A DNA stretch of 30,359 bases from CAYNND01 sp964528735 (GCA_964528735.1 CAZGUV010000011.1:1-30359); one strand, 5' to 3'. Numbered from the stretch's first letter, positions 21,423 to 29,397 are shown. Made by a program: numbers and translations. The notes: generated from the sequence alone by a model not told the origin.

Positions 21423-22670
21423 ATGGAAGTACTTTCAGCACAGTTAGTTAGAGACGCGCATAAGCGACTCAAAGGTGTCGTTACTGAGACACCACTGCAA
21501 TACAATCAACGCCTTTCAGAAGAGTATGGTGCGCGAATCTTTTTGAAGCGAGAGGATTTGCAAGTAGTTCGCTCATACAAACTCAGAGGTGCGTATAACT
21601 GTATCTCAAAGCTCACCCACGCAGAGCGTGAAAAAGGTGTCGTGTGTGCAAGTGCAGGCAATCACGCACAAGGAGTTGCGTTTAGTTGCGCGAAACTTTC
21701 GGTAAAGGGGTTTATCTACATGCCAAAGAATACTCCGAAGCAAAAAGTGGAGCGAGTACGAGTGCTTGGTGGTGAGTGGGTGAAGATAGAACTTGTCGGA
21801 GATACCTTCGACGACTCATACGCTCACGCAAAAGCGTTTTGCGAGCAAGAGTCGCGAGTATTTGTACATCCCTTTGATAATGAATACGTTGCAGCAGGTC
21901 AGGGAACTGTAGCTGAAGAGTTCATGAGACAGCTTGAGTCGACTCCAGATGTTGTCGTTGTCCCGATTGGGGGTGGCGGACTGGTTGCGGGAGTGGGCAC
22001 GTACGTTCACTCAGTATCGCCTGAGACGCACGTCTACGGTGTTGAACCGAGTGGAGCAGCATCTATGACCGCAGCGCTTGCAGCAGGAAAGCCCGTGACA
22101 CTGCAATCACTCGATAAGTTTGTCGACGGCGCAGCTGTAGCAACCATCGGCGCATTTACGTTTGAAACAGCGCGGCAGTTCTTGAAGGCGGTCATCAGCG
22201 CTCCCGAAGGTGCGGTATGTGAGGCGATGATACGACTCTATCAAAGTGATGGCATCATCGCTGAGCCAGCTGGCGCACTTTCAGTCGCAGCGCTTGAACA
22301 AATGCGCGATGTTGTAAAAGGAAAGATCGTGGTCTGTGTCATATCAGGAGGGAATAACGACATCAGTCGCTATCCTGAAGTGATGGAGCGTGCGCTCGTC
22401 TACCGAGGTCTCAAGCATTACTTCATAGTCGAGTTCTCTCAGCGACCGGGAGCACTTCGAGAGTTTCTTGATAATGCACTCGGGCCGAGAGACGACATCA
22501 CACTCTTTGAGTACGTAAAGAAGAGTAATAAAGAGCGAGGTCCAGCACTGGTGGGTGTTGAGCTCACCAATAGAGATGACCTAGTGCCACTTCAGCAACG
22601 TATGACAGCGCTCGGAATATCATACGAATATCTAGAACAAAACAGCCCAGTCAGAAGATTTCTAGTATAG
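21423..22670 (+). CDS. ilvA: Threonine dehydratase (threonine ammonia-lyase), biosynthetic type
   Basis: 415 residues, fold-type II PLP enzyme. SYKLRGA holds the PLP lysine (Lys53), SAGNHAQGVA binds the substrate carboxylate, and PIGGGGLVAGVG is the phosphate loop. The last 85 residues (HYFIVEFSQRPGALREFL onward) are one ACT-like regulatory domain, as in the single-domain B. subtilis-type enzyme. It makes 2-oxobutyrate from threonine, the first step to isoleucine. The upstream Ile-codon leader fits this role. The rest of the Ile pathway is not in the window, so whether the cell makes Ile or only 2-oxobutyrate is open. Confidence 0.95.
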   Translation: MEVLSAQLVRDAHKRLKGVVTETPLQYNQRLSEEYGARIFLKREDLQVVRSYKLRGAYNCISKLTHAEREKGVVCASAGNHAQGVAFSCAKLSVKGFIYMPKNTPKQKVERVRVLGGEWVKIELVGDTFDDSYAHAKAFCEQESRVFVHPFDNEYVAAGQGTVAEEFMRQLESTPDVVVVPIGGGGLVAGVGTYVHSVSPETHVYGVEPSGAASMTAALAAGKPVTLQSLDKFVDGAAVATIGAFTFETARQFLKAVISAPEGAVCEAMIRLYQSDGIIAEPAGALSVAALEQMRDVVKGKIVVCVISGGNNDISRYPEVMERALVYRGLKHYFIVEFSQRPGALREFLDNALGPRDDITLFEYVKKSNKERGPALVGVELTNRDDLVPLQQRMTALGISYEYLEQNSPVRRFLV

Positions 22671-22682
22671 GGTACTCTCGTG

Positions 22683-22688
22683 TACACT
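22683..22688 (+). promoter_or_regulatory. Possible -10 promoter of hydrolase gene
   Basis: TACACT, 10 nt before the ATG at 22699; spacing implies a leader of 3-4 nt. Confidence 0.45.
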
Positions 22689-22698
22689 TGGGTCTGCA

Positions 22699-23478
22699 AT
22701 GGAGCACAAAGTGACTATACAAAACAGAAAGAACGAACGAGTTGTGGTGGTTGTGCGCGAGCATGAGCATCCGCGTGGTTGTGCGATAGTGCAACATGGT
22801 CTCGCGGGGAGCAAGGATGAGAAGCATATAGCAGCCGCAACAAATTTCTTTTTTGAAGAAGGATATACCGCCGTTCGTTTTGATGCGACAAATACCTATG
22901 GGGAAAGCGATGGGAGTATAGAGCATTCGACGATGACAAAACATCTAGAAGATTTGGAAGATGTTGTCGCATGGTCAAAAACACAGTCTTGGTTTAAAGG
23001 CGAGCTTGTGCTTGCTGGTCATAGTATGGGTGGCTATGCAGTCGCTCGATATGCACAAATGCATCCGAGTGATGTTGCAGTCGTGTTTCCACTTTCGCCG
23101 GTGGTCTCGGGTGCACTCACGCTTGATGCTCATGAAGCAAGTGAGCCTGGGTATATACAACACTGGAAAGAAACCGGATGGAGAGAAGATAGGAGTATTA
23201 GCCATCCAGAGCGCGTTCGCCGACTTCCGTGGTCTCACATGGAAGATCGATTGACCCATGATCTTTTGAATGATGCGTCAAAGCTCACTATGCCTGTGCA
23301 TATTGTTGTCGGTGATCTTGATCGCATTTCAACAGTTGAGCATATGAAATTACTCCAGAGGGCGTTACCAGGAGTTTCTTCGCTCCATGTCATCCCGCAC
23401 TGCGCGCATGTCTACCGCACTGATGCTCAGATTGCGCTTATGGTTGAGGCAATGAAGCGAGAACTGAGCAACCGCTAA
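22699..23478 (+). CDS. Alpha/beta hydrolase (serine hydrolase)
   Basis: 259 residues, cytoplasmic. IVQHGLAGSKDE is the oxyanion-hole region, GHSMGGYA the nucleophile elbow (Ser of GHSMG), VVGDLDRIS carries the acid residue and HCAHVYR the catalytic His. It belongs to the esterase/acylaminoacyl-peptidase-like group; substrate unknown. It stands after ilvA with its own weak promoter and no functional link visible. Confidence 0.85.
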   Translation: MEHKVTIQNRKNERVVVVVREHEHPRGCAIVQHGLAGSKDEKHIAAATNFFFEEGYTAVRFDATNTYGESDGSIEHSTMTKHLEDLEDVVAWSKTQSWFKGELVLAGHSMGGYAVARYAQMHPSDVAVVFPLSPVVSGALTLDAHEASEPGYIQHWKETGWREDRSISHPERVRRLPWSHMEDRLTHDLLNDASKLTMPVHIVVGDLDRISTVEHMKLLQRALPGVSSLHVIPHCAHVYRTDAQIALMVEAMKRELSNR

Positions 23479-23596
23479 TATATACATTTTTTTGATTTGT
23501 GTTGAAATATTGTTTCGCTGAAAGTCCGGAAGTGCTTATTCGTCTATACAAGGGACAGCCTCGTGCTGTCAGTTAACCTTGTAATACATAAAACAT
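23479..23596 (+). other. Intergenic leader with imperfect hairpin
   Basis: ACAAGGGACAGC (23548-23559) can pair with GCTGTC (23565-23570) and, after a 6-nt bulge, CCTTGT (23577-23582). TATACA at 23545-23550 and TGTAAT at 23580-23585 (11 nt before the ATG at 23597) are possible -10 elements. No U-tract follows. Role unclear. Confidence 0.35.
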
Positions 23597-24310
23597 ATGA
23601 AGCAGTTTTCAAAAGCTATGCTTGTAAGTAGTATCGTTGCCGCGACAGTGGCAAGCGGATCGATTGCGACCGCAGATAATCGTGGTGGAGATGACGGACG
23701 TCATCGAGGCTGGATTAAATCTGGAAAAGAAGTGAAGTTTATTGATGCCCGAGACGCTGAAACAGGTGTTGAGATAAAGAAGGACGGCACAGTGCAACTG
23801 CGCGGTGCAAAAGTCGCCTCTATCTCAGGACAGGCTGTTACCGTGACTGAAACTCTTGGTGCGGCGGTCCTTTCATGGACAATCAATACAGACAGCACAA
23901 CAAAGTTTGAAGCAAAAAATGGAAAAGAAATTGCGCTTGCTGATATTGCAGTCGGTGACGTTGTCACTATCAAAGGTGCGCTCCAATCAGGAAATACCTT
24001 TGTCGTAAAAGCAACAACCATTCGCGACATTTCGAAGGCAGTTACCCCAGTAGTCGTAAATGCACAACAAACATTTGAGGGCACACTTACGGTCGTCCCT
24101 GGTGCGTCACTTCCATCAACACTCACAATGACCATTGGATCGACGCAGCAACAGGTCAATCTTTCCGCAACGACAGTCGTCCTTAATAAGGATTGGACTC
24201 CTCTCGCACTGAGCTCGTTTGTCGCAGGTGATAAGATTCGAGTCTTCGGGTATATCCCCGCAAGTTCGAGTAGTATCACTGGTATTGTACTTCGCAATAC
24301 GACGCGATAG
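23597..24310 (+). CDS. Exported DUF5666-type beta-domain protein
   Basis: 237 residues with a signal peptide (KAMLVSSIVAATVASGSIATA). Then a short Gly/Asp/Arg/His region and two repeat-like beta modules: one with VKFIDARDAETGVEIKKDG, SISGQAVTVTETLGAAVLSWTI and DIAVGDVVTIKGALQSGNTFVVKA, a second with FEGTLTVVPG, TLTMTIGSTQQQVNL and FVAGDKIRVFGYI. The pattern resembles DUF5666 tandem domains. It is an extracytoplasmic protein of unknown function, related in architecture to the protein at 13772. A terminator follows the gene. Confidence 0.7.
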   Translation: MKQFSKAMLVSSIVAATVASGSIATADNRGGDDGRHRGWIKSGKEVKFIDARDAETGVEIKKDGTVQLRGAKVASISGQAVTVTETLGAAVLSWTINTDSTTKFEAKNGKEIALADIAVGDVVTIKGALQSGNTFVVKATTIRDISKAVTPVVVNAQQTFEGTLTVVPGASLPSTLTMTIGSTQQQVNLSATTVVLNKDWTPLALSSFVAGDKIRVFGYIPASSSSITGIVLRNTTR

Positions 24311-24343
24311 TGAGCAGACCATCTCCTGAGATTGATATCTCCG

Positions 24344-24380
24344 AAAACCCGCACCTCAGCCATGGGAGTGCGGGTTTTTT
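24344..24380 (+). terminator. Intrinsic terminator after DUF5666 gene
   Basis: AACCCGCAC and GTGCGGGTT form a perfect 9-bp stem, followed by a run of T (24375-24380). Confidence 0.9.
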
Positions 24381-24388
24381 GCTATACT
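24380..24388 (+). promoter_or_regulatory. Extended -10 promoter of the tspO operon
   Basis: TGC then TATACT at 24383-24388, immediately after the terminator T-run and 8 nt before the ATG at 24397. Confidence 0.7.
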
Positions 24389-24396
24389 GAGTCTGT

Positions 24397-24804
24397 ATGG
24401 ATACACCAACAGCAGCGTGGTATGCGACACTTATCAAACCATCATGGGCACCGCCGACGTATCTCTTCGGACCTGTGTGGACTCTGCTGTACTGCATCAT
24501 CTTCATCACGTTTGGGTACGTATTTCTCAAATGGTATCGAGGTGAAGTCCCGACAATTGTGGCTGTGCCGTTTCTGTTGAATCTCGTCTTTAATGCGCTT
24601 TTTACACCACTCCAGTTTGGATTGCAGAGTAATGAGCTCGCGTCACTCGATATCATAGCGGTACTGGGCACCCTCGCTTGGTCACTCTATGCAATTTTCC
24701 CCTATGTGCCATTGGTTGCGTACGCAAACATCCCGTACCTTGTGTGGGTTTCATTTGCTACGGTGCTTCAGCTCACTATCACGTACCTCAATTGGAATGC
24801 CTAA
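24397..24804 (+). CDS. tspO: TspO/MBR family membrane protein
   Basis: 135 residues with five transmembrane helices. WYATLIKPSWAPPTYLFGPVWTLLY at the N-terminus is the family hallmark (Trp-Tyr, KPxWxPPxxxFxPVW), and NLVFNALFTPLQFGLQS matches the helix-4 NxxWxxxFF-like block. TspO proteins bind porphyrins and sterol-like ligands and are tied to stress and light responses; the DNA photolyase nearby is suggestive only. The stop overlaps the start of a DUF1905 gene by 8 nt. Confidence 0.9.
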   Translation: MDTPTAAWYATLIKPSWAPPTYLFGPVWTLLYCIIFITFGYVFLKWYRGEVPTIVAVPFLLNLVFNALFTPLQFGLQSNELASLDIIAVLGTLAWSLYAIFPYVPLVAYANIPYLVWVSFATVLQLTITYLNWNA

Positions 24805-25090
24805 GCGTGAGTTCACATGTACTGCGAAGGTATGGGTATACCCCGGTGTGGGGGGATGGCACTTTGTGTATCTTCCCAAAACTGCTACACAACTGATTGC
24901 TCAATCTCGCACAAAGCGAGTTGGTTTTGGGTTTGTACCTGTTACGGCAACGATAGGAAATACTACATGGAGTACTACACTTTTCCCTTCAAAAAATGAA
25001 GGGGTGTACATGCTCGCACTTAAAGCAGCCGTACGAAAGAAAGAGCATATTTTTGAGCACGATACAGTAACCGTTACATACAAGCTGTAG
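24797..25090 (+). CDS. DUF1905 family protein
   Basis: 97 residues from the ATG at 24797, which overlaps the last codons of tspO. REFTCTAKVWVYPGVGGWHFVYLP followed by KRVGFGFVPVTATIGNTTWSTTLFP and a basic C-terminal part (LALKAAVRKKEHI) matches the beta-barrel DUF1905 fold. Function unknown. Operonic with tspO and with the peptidase gene 2 nt downstream. Confidence 0.8.
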   Translation: MPKREFTCTAKVWVYPGVGGWHFVYLPKTATQLIAQSRTKRVGFGFVPVTATIGNTTWSTTLFPSKNEGVYMLALKAAVRKKEHIFEHDTVTVTYKL

Positions 25091-25092
25091 AT

Positions 25093-25623
25093 ATGCACGA
25101 TATACACTACACAATAAGTACTCGTACAAGACGAATCCGAATCACGGTGGCGACAGATGGCGCTGTTCGTGTTTCGCATCCACGGAGTATTTCGAGGGAG
25201 ACAGCTGAAGCATTTGTGCTTTCAAAGCGTGAGTGGATAGATCGTTCAGTTGCAAAGATGCTTCGTCGTAGATACGTCCCGCTCCCCACGGGTGCGGCGG
25301 GGAGGCAGGGCCATCTACGAAATCGTGCCACTGCACGGGCGCACGTCATGGCGCTCCTCTCAGAGTACACGCATGAGTTTCGATGGACGCGTGTGCGGAT
25401 TACAAATGCGCGGACGAGGTGGGGGAGCTGTAGTACTCGCGGGGTACTATCCTTTAACTGGAGAATAGTACTTATTCCACAAGAGCTTCAGCAATACCTT
25501 GTTGTACACGAACTCTGCCATCTACGACACCACAATCATTCGCGAGCGTTTTGGGCTGAGGTAGCAACATATATCCCAGCGTACAAGGAATACTCCCGCA
25601 CTTTGAAGCGCTATCACTTTTAG
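25093..25623 (+). CDS. YgjP-like metallopeptidase (DUF45)
   Basis: 176 residues. VVHELCHLRHHNHSRAFWAEV is the DUF45 signature: HELCH zinc site plus the downstream NHSxxFW containing the third ligand. TRWGSCSTRGVLSFNWRIVLIP is the conserved block before it. Family members are soluble metalloproteases with undefined substrates. Starts 2 nt after the DUF1905 stop; no Shine-Dalgarno site. Confidence 0.9.
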   Translation: MHDIHYTISTRTRRIRITVATDGAVRVSHPRSISRETAEAFVLSKREWIDRSVAKMLRRRYVPLPTGAAGRQGHLRNRATARAHVMALLSEYTHEFRWTRVRITNARTRWGSCSTRGVLSFNWRIVLIPQELQQYLVVHELCHLRHHNHSRAFWAEVATYIPAYKEYSRTLKRYHF

Positions 25624-25625
25624 CA

Positions 25626-25631
25626 TACACT
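25626..25631 (+). promoter_or_regulatory. -10 promoter, leaderless start
   Basis: TACACT, exactly 6 nt before the ATG at 25638, directly after the previous stop codon. Confidence 0.7.
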
Positions 25632-25637
25632 TGCCTC

Positions 25638-26279
25638 ATGTCGTATACGCTTGAAAAAAAATATTTGGCGAAAGTGGATCCATCACTTCTATCTCTTATA
25701 AAACGAACTGACTTTTCTGAATTCACAACTCGGAGTTCTGAGGTATATGAAGCAATGGTTCGAGCTATCGCTCATCAGATGGTGCATGGCAATGCAGCGA
25801 AGGCATGCTTGAAGCGACTTGTTGAGCGATGCGGTGTACCCGTACGCCGAGGACATCTCGTGCCGCCTGCGCAGGCAGTACGTCGCATATCTCTCGAAGA
25901 TTTACGAGCATGTGGGTTTTCCCAAAATAAGGCGCGCGCAATTTTTGAACTCACTGAGAAAGAATGCCGAGGGGAAATACCATCCACAAAAAAACTAAAA
26001 AAGATGGAAGACGCGGAGATAATCAAAATGCTCGTGCCGCTGCGAGGTATTGGCAGATGGACAGTCGAGATGTATCTGATTTTTTCTCTCGGGCGACCCG
26101 ATGTATTTCCTGTTGATGATTTTGGAGTGCGAGAAGGGTACCGTATATGGAAAATGGAAAAAAAGCAGAGAAAGACTGCGTACTTGCGAAAAAAAGCACT
26201 GAAATGGTCTCCCTATGGAAGCCTCGTTGCCCGCATGTTGTGGCAGGAGGCTGATAGGCATAAGAAGATTGGTGCATAA
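25638..26279 (+). CDS. AlkA-type DNA-3-methyladenine glycosylase (HhH-GPD)
   Basis: 213 residues. The helix-hairpin-helix is LVPLRGIGRWTVEMYLIF and the catalytic Asp lies in VFPVDDFGVREGYR, the usual HhH-GPD arrangement of AlkA-like enzymes. Early IAHQMVHGNAAKACLKRL is the family helix (IxxQQxSxxAAxxIxxR). It should remove alkylated purines from DNA. There is no Fe-S cluster motif, so MutY/Nth types are excluded. No N-terminal AlkA beta domain, a short form as in many bacteria. Confidence 0.9.
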   Translation: MSYTLEKKYLAKVDPSLLSLIKRTDFSEFTTRSSEVYEAMVRAIAHQMVHGNAAKACLKRLVERCGVPVRRGHLVPPAQAVRRISLEDLRACGFSQNKARAIFELTEKECRGEIPSTKKLKKMEDAEIIKMLVPLRGIGRWTVEMYLIFSLGRPDVFPVDDFGVREGYRIWKMEKKQRKTAYLRKKALKWSPYGSLVARMLWQEADRHKKIGA

Positions 26280-26306
26280 GAGGGCTATACACATAAAAAA
26301 GTGGGC

Positions 26307-26312
26307 TATACT
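26307..26312 (+). promoter_or_regulatory. -10 promoter, leaderless start
   Basis: TATACT, exactly 6 nt before the ATG at 26319; this supports 26319 over the in-frame GTG at 26301. A second box, TATACA, lies at 26286-26291. Confidence 0.75.
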
Positions 26313-26318
26313 AGGCTT

Positions 26319-26795
26319 ATGGATATGATGTCTCGTATCGGACTCGCTCTCTCAGTCGTACTTTGTGCTGGTGCTGGGTATTTATTCTTCCAGCCAAGTG
26401 CTCAAAGTAGCGCTCAAGATGCTTCGACAACACAGGGTGATGTGCAGTATGAGGTCAGAGAAATTGAAGTGCCTGCCCCTCGAGACGAAACACTCGCCGG
26501 GCAAGTTATCGAGCAGAGAGACCCAAACCACACGTTTTTGTTTGACGCAGATGCGCGCACCTACGCCGAGCTGTATGGAAAGCAGCATATAGGCGAAGGA
26601 GCATATCAAACATTTGAAGGTCATCAGCAGCCGCATTTCCTCAAGCCATTAAAGCTCGCAATTGAGTCAAACAAAGAGTACCTCTTCTTAGAGGGAATAT
26701 CAGAAAATCGTGTCTATGAAATAGTCAATAATTCAGAGCAATCTCTTGAGCTCAAGACACTTCAGGGAGAGGATGTGCGTTTTGTAAAGCCGTAG
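26319..26795 (+). CDS. Exported or anchored orphan protein
   Basis: 158 residues. An N-terminal hydrophobic segment (IGLALSVVLCAGAGYLFF) is followed by a Ser/Ala/Gln-rich linker and a soluble domain with alternating charged and hydrophobic residues (TFLFDADARTYAELYGKQHIGEGAYQTF region). No family recognised. It ends 2 nt from the stop of the convergent L,D-transpeptidase with no terminator visible between them. Confidence 0.6.
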   Translation: MDMMSRIGLALSVVLCAGAGYLFFQPSAQSSAQDASTTQGDVQYEVREIEVPAPRDETLAGQVIEQRDPNHTFLFDADARTYAELYGKQHIGEGAYQTFEGHQQPHFLKPLKLAIESNKEYLFLEGISENRVYEIVNNSEQSLELKTLQGEDVRFVKP

Positions 26796-26797
26796 TG

Positions 26798-27538
26798 TTA
26801 CTGCACGCGAACGCGGGTACCGACAGGTGCCCAATGGTAGAGTCGTTCCGCAATGTCTACTGGTAAGTTTATGCAACCATTTGAGCGTGGCGTACCAAAT
26901 GATTGGTGCCAGTAGGTGCCATGTATCGCGGCTCCTTCCTTTGTAAAATACATCGTCCACGGTACTCCTGGTAGATCAAAATACTTTTCTGAAATGTAGG
27001 GGAGTGGTCCCTGCATGTACCGTGAAGGCTTCTTCTTAAATATAGTGAACGTGCCGCGGGGTGTCGGTGTGCCAGTAATCCCGGTAGAAACTTTTTCATG
27101 CATAAAGAGAGTATCTCCATCGTACGCGGTCAATGTTTGCTTTTTGAGATTTACAATAATGAGTTTGCTTCCTGCGCTTTCCGCAGGTGCGATGCTTTCT
27201 CTGCCGACAGTATGCATTCGAGTAAATTCACTTGCTATATACCATGTACCAGTGACTCGCTCAGGGTAGCGTAAGTTTTTATCGTGCTTGATTCGATACC
27301 ATGCGTGTCCATCGCGGTAGGTAACAGCATCGACTTCTAAAACCCCTCCCATTCGGAGTGTTTTTACAATAGGGAAATCAGTTCCGGGGCCCGATCGAAT
27401 GTTGACGCACTCACCACCGCTGACAGAGCACCCCTCAACAACCTCCACGAACGATGTCGGGGGCTCGTCGATGACCTGTGCATGTACAGCACATCCCCAT
27501 GCAAGCGATAGAGTAATAAGAATCCAAAACAGGCGCAT
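26798..27538 (-). CDS. L,D-transpeptidase (YkuD) with SH3b domain
   Basis: 246 residues from the ATG at 27538 (an in-frame GTG 21 nt upstream is less likely because it precedes the signal peptide). Signal peptide FWILITLSLAWGCAVHA. Residues about 25-105 form a bacterial SH3 domain (CVNIRSGPGTDFPIVKTLRMGG). The C-terminal YkuD domain has HGTYWHQSFGTP then RSNGCINLP, the catalytic His and SxGC(I)N Cys. It should crosslink peptidoglycan or attach proteins to it from outside the membrane, with the SH3 domain binding the wall. It lies 42 nt downstream of metK on the same strand and may be transcribed with it. Confidence 0.92.
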   Translation of the reverse strand: MRLFWILITLSLAWGCAVHAQVIDEPPTSFVEVVEGCSVSGGECVNIRSGPGTDFPIVKTLRMGGVLEVDAVTYRDGHAWYRIKHDKNLRYPERVTGTWYIASEFTRMHTVGRESIAPAESAGSKLIIVNLKKQTLTAYDGDTLFMHEKVSTGITGTPTPRGTFTIFKKKPSRYMQGPLPYISEKYFDLPGVPWTMYFTKEGAAIHGTYWHQSFGTPRSNGCINLPVDIAERLYHWAPVGTRVRVQ

Positions 27539-27580
27539 TGAGGGGCTATTCAACGCCACAAATGACCGTTTTGCAAGGAT

Positions 27581-28531
27581 TTATGCCTCGTGTCCAAAAT
27601 GTCCCCATGCTGCACGCTTTTGGAATTGTGGGGAGCGCAAATCAAGTGCGGTGATGATACCTTGCGGTGTTAGATCATATCCAGTGATAGGTTCTTCTTT
27701 TCCGTCTATGATTGCTGTCGCTTGCACGGGCTCTGCGACACCGATTGAGTATGCAAGATAGACATATACCTCATGCGCCTTTCTCTGCTTGAGCAAATCA
27801 ACTGCAATATGTCGTGCCATGTACGCAGCACTGCGATCAACTTTGGTCGCATCTTTTCCACTAAATGCACCTCCTCCTACGGGAATGCGTGGACCGTATG
27901 AATCAACAGCGATTTTTCTTCCAGTAAGTCCGGTGTCAGCGTCAAACCCTCCTTGGTTCCAATCACCTGCAGGATTGGTGTGAATTACAACATCGTTGTG
28001 AGCTACATCTTGGGTGGCAAGCCAGGTACGTACATCAGCCTCGAGCTGCTGCTGTGATGTTTTCTGAAATGAAGCGACGAGGGCAGTTATTTTCTTACTT
28101 TTTTCATCATAGGTGCACTGAGTTTTTCCATCAACTGAATACTTTGAGTACAAATACTGTGCGAGGCGTCTTGCGTATGCAAGTTCAGCAGGAATCATTT
28201 CCGGTGTCTCATCAGTTGCATAACCCACCATAATCCCTTGGTCGCCTGCGCCTCCCACATCGACACCTTGCGCAATTTCTCGACTCTGCTCAACGACGTG
28301 AGTCATGATATCAAGTCCTGGACCGACAACAGATTCAGCAATCTTCTTATAGTCAATTTTTGCAGTTGTGGTGAGCTCTCCCATGATAACAACTTTGCCG
28401 TGTCCTCCCATCGCCTCGATCGCGACACGACTAAATGGATCTTCACGTAGACATGCATCAAGGATTGCATCACTAATCTGGTCACAGAGCTTGTCTGGAT
28501 GCTTTGGCGTTACGCATTCTGCTGTACGCAT
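27581..28531 (-). CDS. metK: S-adenosylmethionine synthetase, compact form
   Basis: 316 residues, about 65 shorter than E. coli MetK. KHPDKLCDQISDAILD carries the ATP/Met-binding HPDK. GAGDQGIMVGYATDE is the central signature and GGGAFSGKDATKVDRSAAYMAR the P-loop-like and metal-binding block; RKIAVDSYG and the C-terminal AAWGHFGHEA are also present. All catalytic landmarks are there, so the shortening comes from trimmed loops in the middle domain and the missing C-terminal extension. It makes SAM from methionine and ATP. The start is the ATG at 28531, without a Shine-Dalgarno site; a SAM-riboswitch-like leader precedes it. Confidence 0.93.
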   Translation of the reverse strand: MRTAECVTPKHPDKLCDQISDAILDACLREDPFSRVAIEAMGGHGKVVIMGELTTTAKIDYKKIAESVVGPGLDIMTHVVEQSREIAQGVDVGGAGDQGIMVGYATDETPEMIPAELAYARRLAQYLYSKYSVDGKTQCTYDEKSKKITALVASFQKTSQQQLEADVRTWLATQDVAHNDVVIHTNPAGDWNQGGFDADTGLTGRKIAVDSYGPRIPVGGGAFSGKDATKVDRSAAYMARHIAVDLLKQRKAHEVYVYLAYSIGVAEPVQATAIIDGKEEPITGYDLTPQGIITALDLRSPQFQKRAAWGHFGHEA

Positions 28532-28629
28532 ATATTTTCACTATTACACTGAATCACCAGTTTTATGTAATTTTGGACTTTTTGAATCGATACTGAGTAA
28601 TATGCTCGGCAGCAACTCATAAAGTACAA

Positions 28630-28729
28630 AGCTTTCAGAGGTTCATCCGTCATAGGTGGCGCACCGTCGTGATTTCGGTTGCGAACAGGTCGCAGAGCTA
28701 TGCCTCTACCTGTATTCTCGATGAAAGCT
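28630..28729 (-). promoter_or_regulatory. SAM-I-clan riboswitch candidate (SAM-IV or SAM-I/IV-like)
   Basis: On the minus strand: P1 AGCTTTCA (28729-28722) with TGAAAGCT (28637-28630); the joining ATCGAGA; P2 ACAGGT (28713-28708) with ACCTGT (28690-28685); P2-loop CATAG (28702-28698) pairing with CTATG (28655-28651) after P3, the clan's pseudoknot; P3 GCAACCG (28682-28676) with CGGTGC (28666-28661), resembling the conserved GCAACC/GGTGC. There is no clear P4, which favours SAM-IV or SAM-I/IV. It starts at the predicted transcription start and lies upstream of metK. The 98 nt to metK (28532-28629) hold an A/T-rich stretch and a weak TGAGT/ACTCA hairpin without U-tract; the expression platform is unclear. 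Confidence 0.75.
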
Positions 28730-28735
28730 GTGCGT

Positions 28736-28764
28736 AGTATATAGCCACCTGTGGTACGATACAA
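28736..28764 (-). promoter_or_regulatory. Promoter of the metK leader
   Basis: On the minus strand -35 TTGTAT (28764-28759), 17-nt spacer, -10 TATACT (28741-28736). The riboswitch P1 arm begins 6 nt downstream. It overlaps the divergent SGNH hydrolase promoter. Confidence 0.8.
28752..28760 (+). promoter_or_regulatory. Extended -10 promoter of SGNH hydrolase
   Basis: TGG then TACGAT at 28755-28760, 7 nt before the ATG at 28768; overlaps the metK promoter on the other strand. Confidence 0.6.
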
Positions 28765-28767
28765 GAT

Positions 28768-29397
28768 ATGCAACAGTCCTATCTGTGGTGGATTGGTGGA
28801 GGTCTTATCTCGGTCGGACTCATGTGGTGGCTTTTTTTCAGTGGTGGGCAGTCAGTCAGTTCTTTTACCAATTATCCTCCTCGAAACGATACAATCGTCG
28901 CATTTGGCGATTCATTGGTGCAAGGGGTAGGCGCAAGTGAGGGAAATGACTTGTTCTCTCAAGTGTCACGATTGACGGGTAAGCGCATCATAAATCATGG
29001 TGTCAGTGGTAACACTACCGCAGATGGCCTTCGTCGGATTGATGAAGTGCTCGATGAAAAGCCCGGGCTCGTTATAGTGGTACTTGGGGGTAATGATTAT
29101 CTACGTAAAGTTCCTCGCGAAGAAACGTTTGCGAATCTTGGTTCTATTGTCTCGCGCATACAAAAGGAAGGTGCTGTCGTCATTGTTGCCGGTGTGCGTG
29201 GTGGTATTGTTTCAGATAACTTTGAAGAGGAGTACGAAAAAATCGCCGAGACATATAAAACGGGATATGTTTCAAATATTTTGAAAGGACTTATTGCGCG
29301 CGATGAGTACATGTCAGATGCAATACACCCAAACGATGCTGGTTACGCAGTAATTGCAGAGCGCATCGCTCCACTTATTGTTGAACTCTATCAATAA
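28768..29397 (+). CDS. SGNH/GDSL hydrolase, membrane-anchored
   Basis: 209 residues. N-terminal transmembrane anchor (LWWIGGGLISVGLMWWLFF). Block I is VAFGDSLVQGVGAS (nucleophile Ser), block II GVSGNTTADG (Gly), block III VLGGNDYLR (Asn), block V DAIHPNDAGYAVIA (Asp and His). All four SGNH residues are present. It is probably a lysophospholipase/acyl-esterase-like enzyme acting at the membrane surface (TesA-like); substrate unknown. Divergent from metK with overlapping promoters. Confidence 0.93.
   Translation: MQQSYLWWIGGGLISVGLMWWLFFSGGQSVSSFTNYPPRNDTIVAFGDSLVQGVGASEGNDLFSQVSRLTGKRIINHGVSGNTTADGLRRIDEVLDEKPGLVIVVLGGNDYLRKVPREETFANLGSIVSRIQKEGAVVIVAGVRGGIVSDNFEEEYEKIAETYKTGYVSNILKGLIARDEYMSDAIHPNDAGYAVIAERIAPLIVELYQ

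Noticed and set aside
23548..23582. Terminator or riboswitch before the DUF5666 gene
   Set aside because: The hairpin is imperfect with no U-tract and no known aptamer consensus; kept only as an unexplained leader structure.
23701..24363. Long minus-strand ORF (220 codons)
   Set aside because: It is antisense to the signal-peptide-bearing DUF5666-type gene and has no motif, promoter or start site support.
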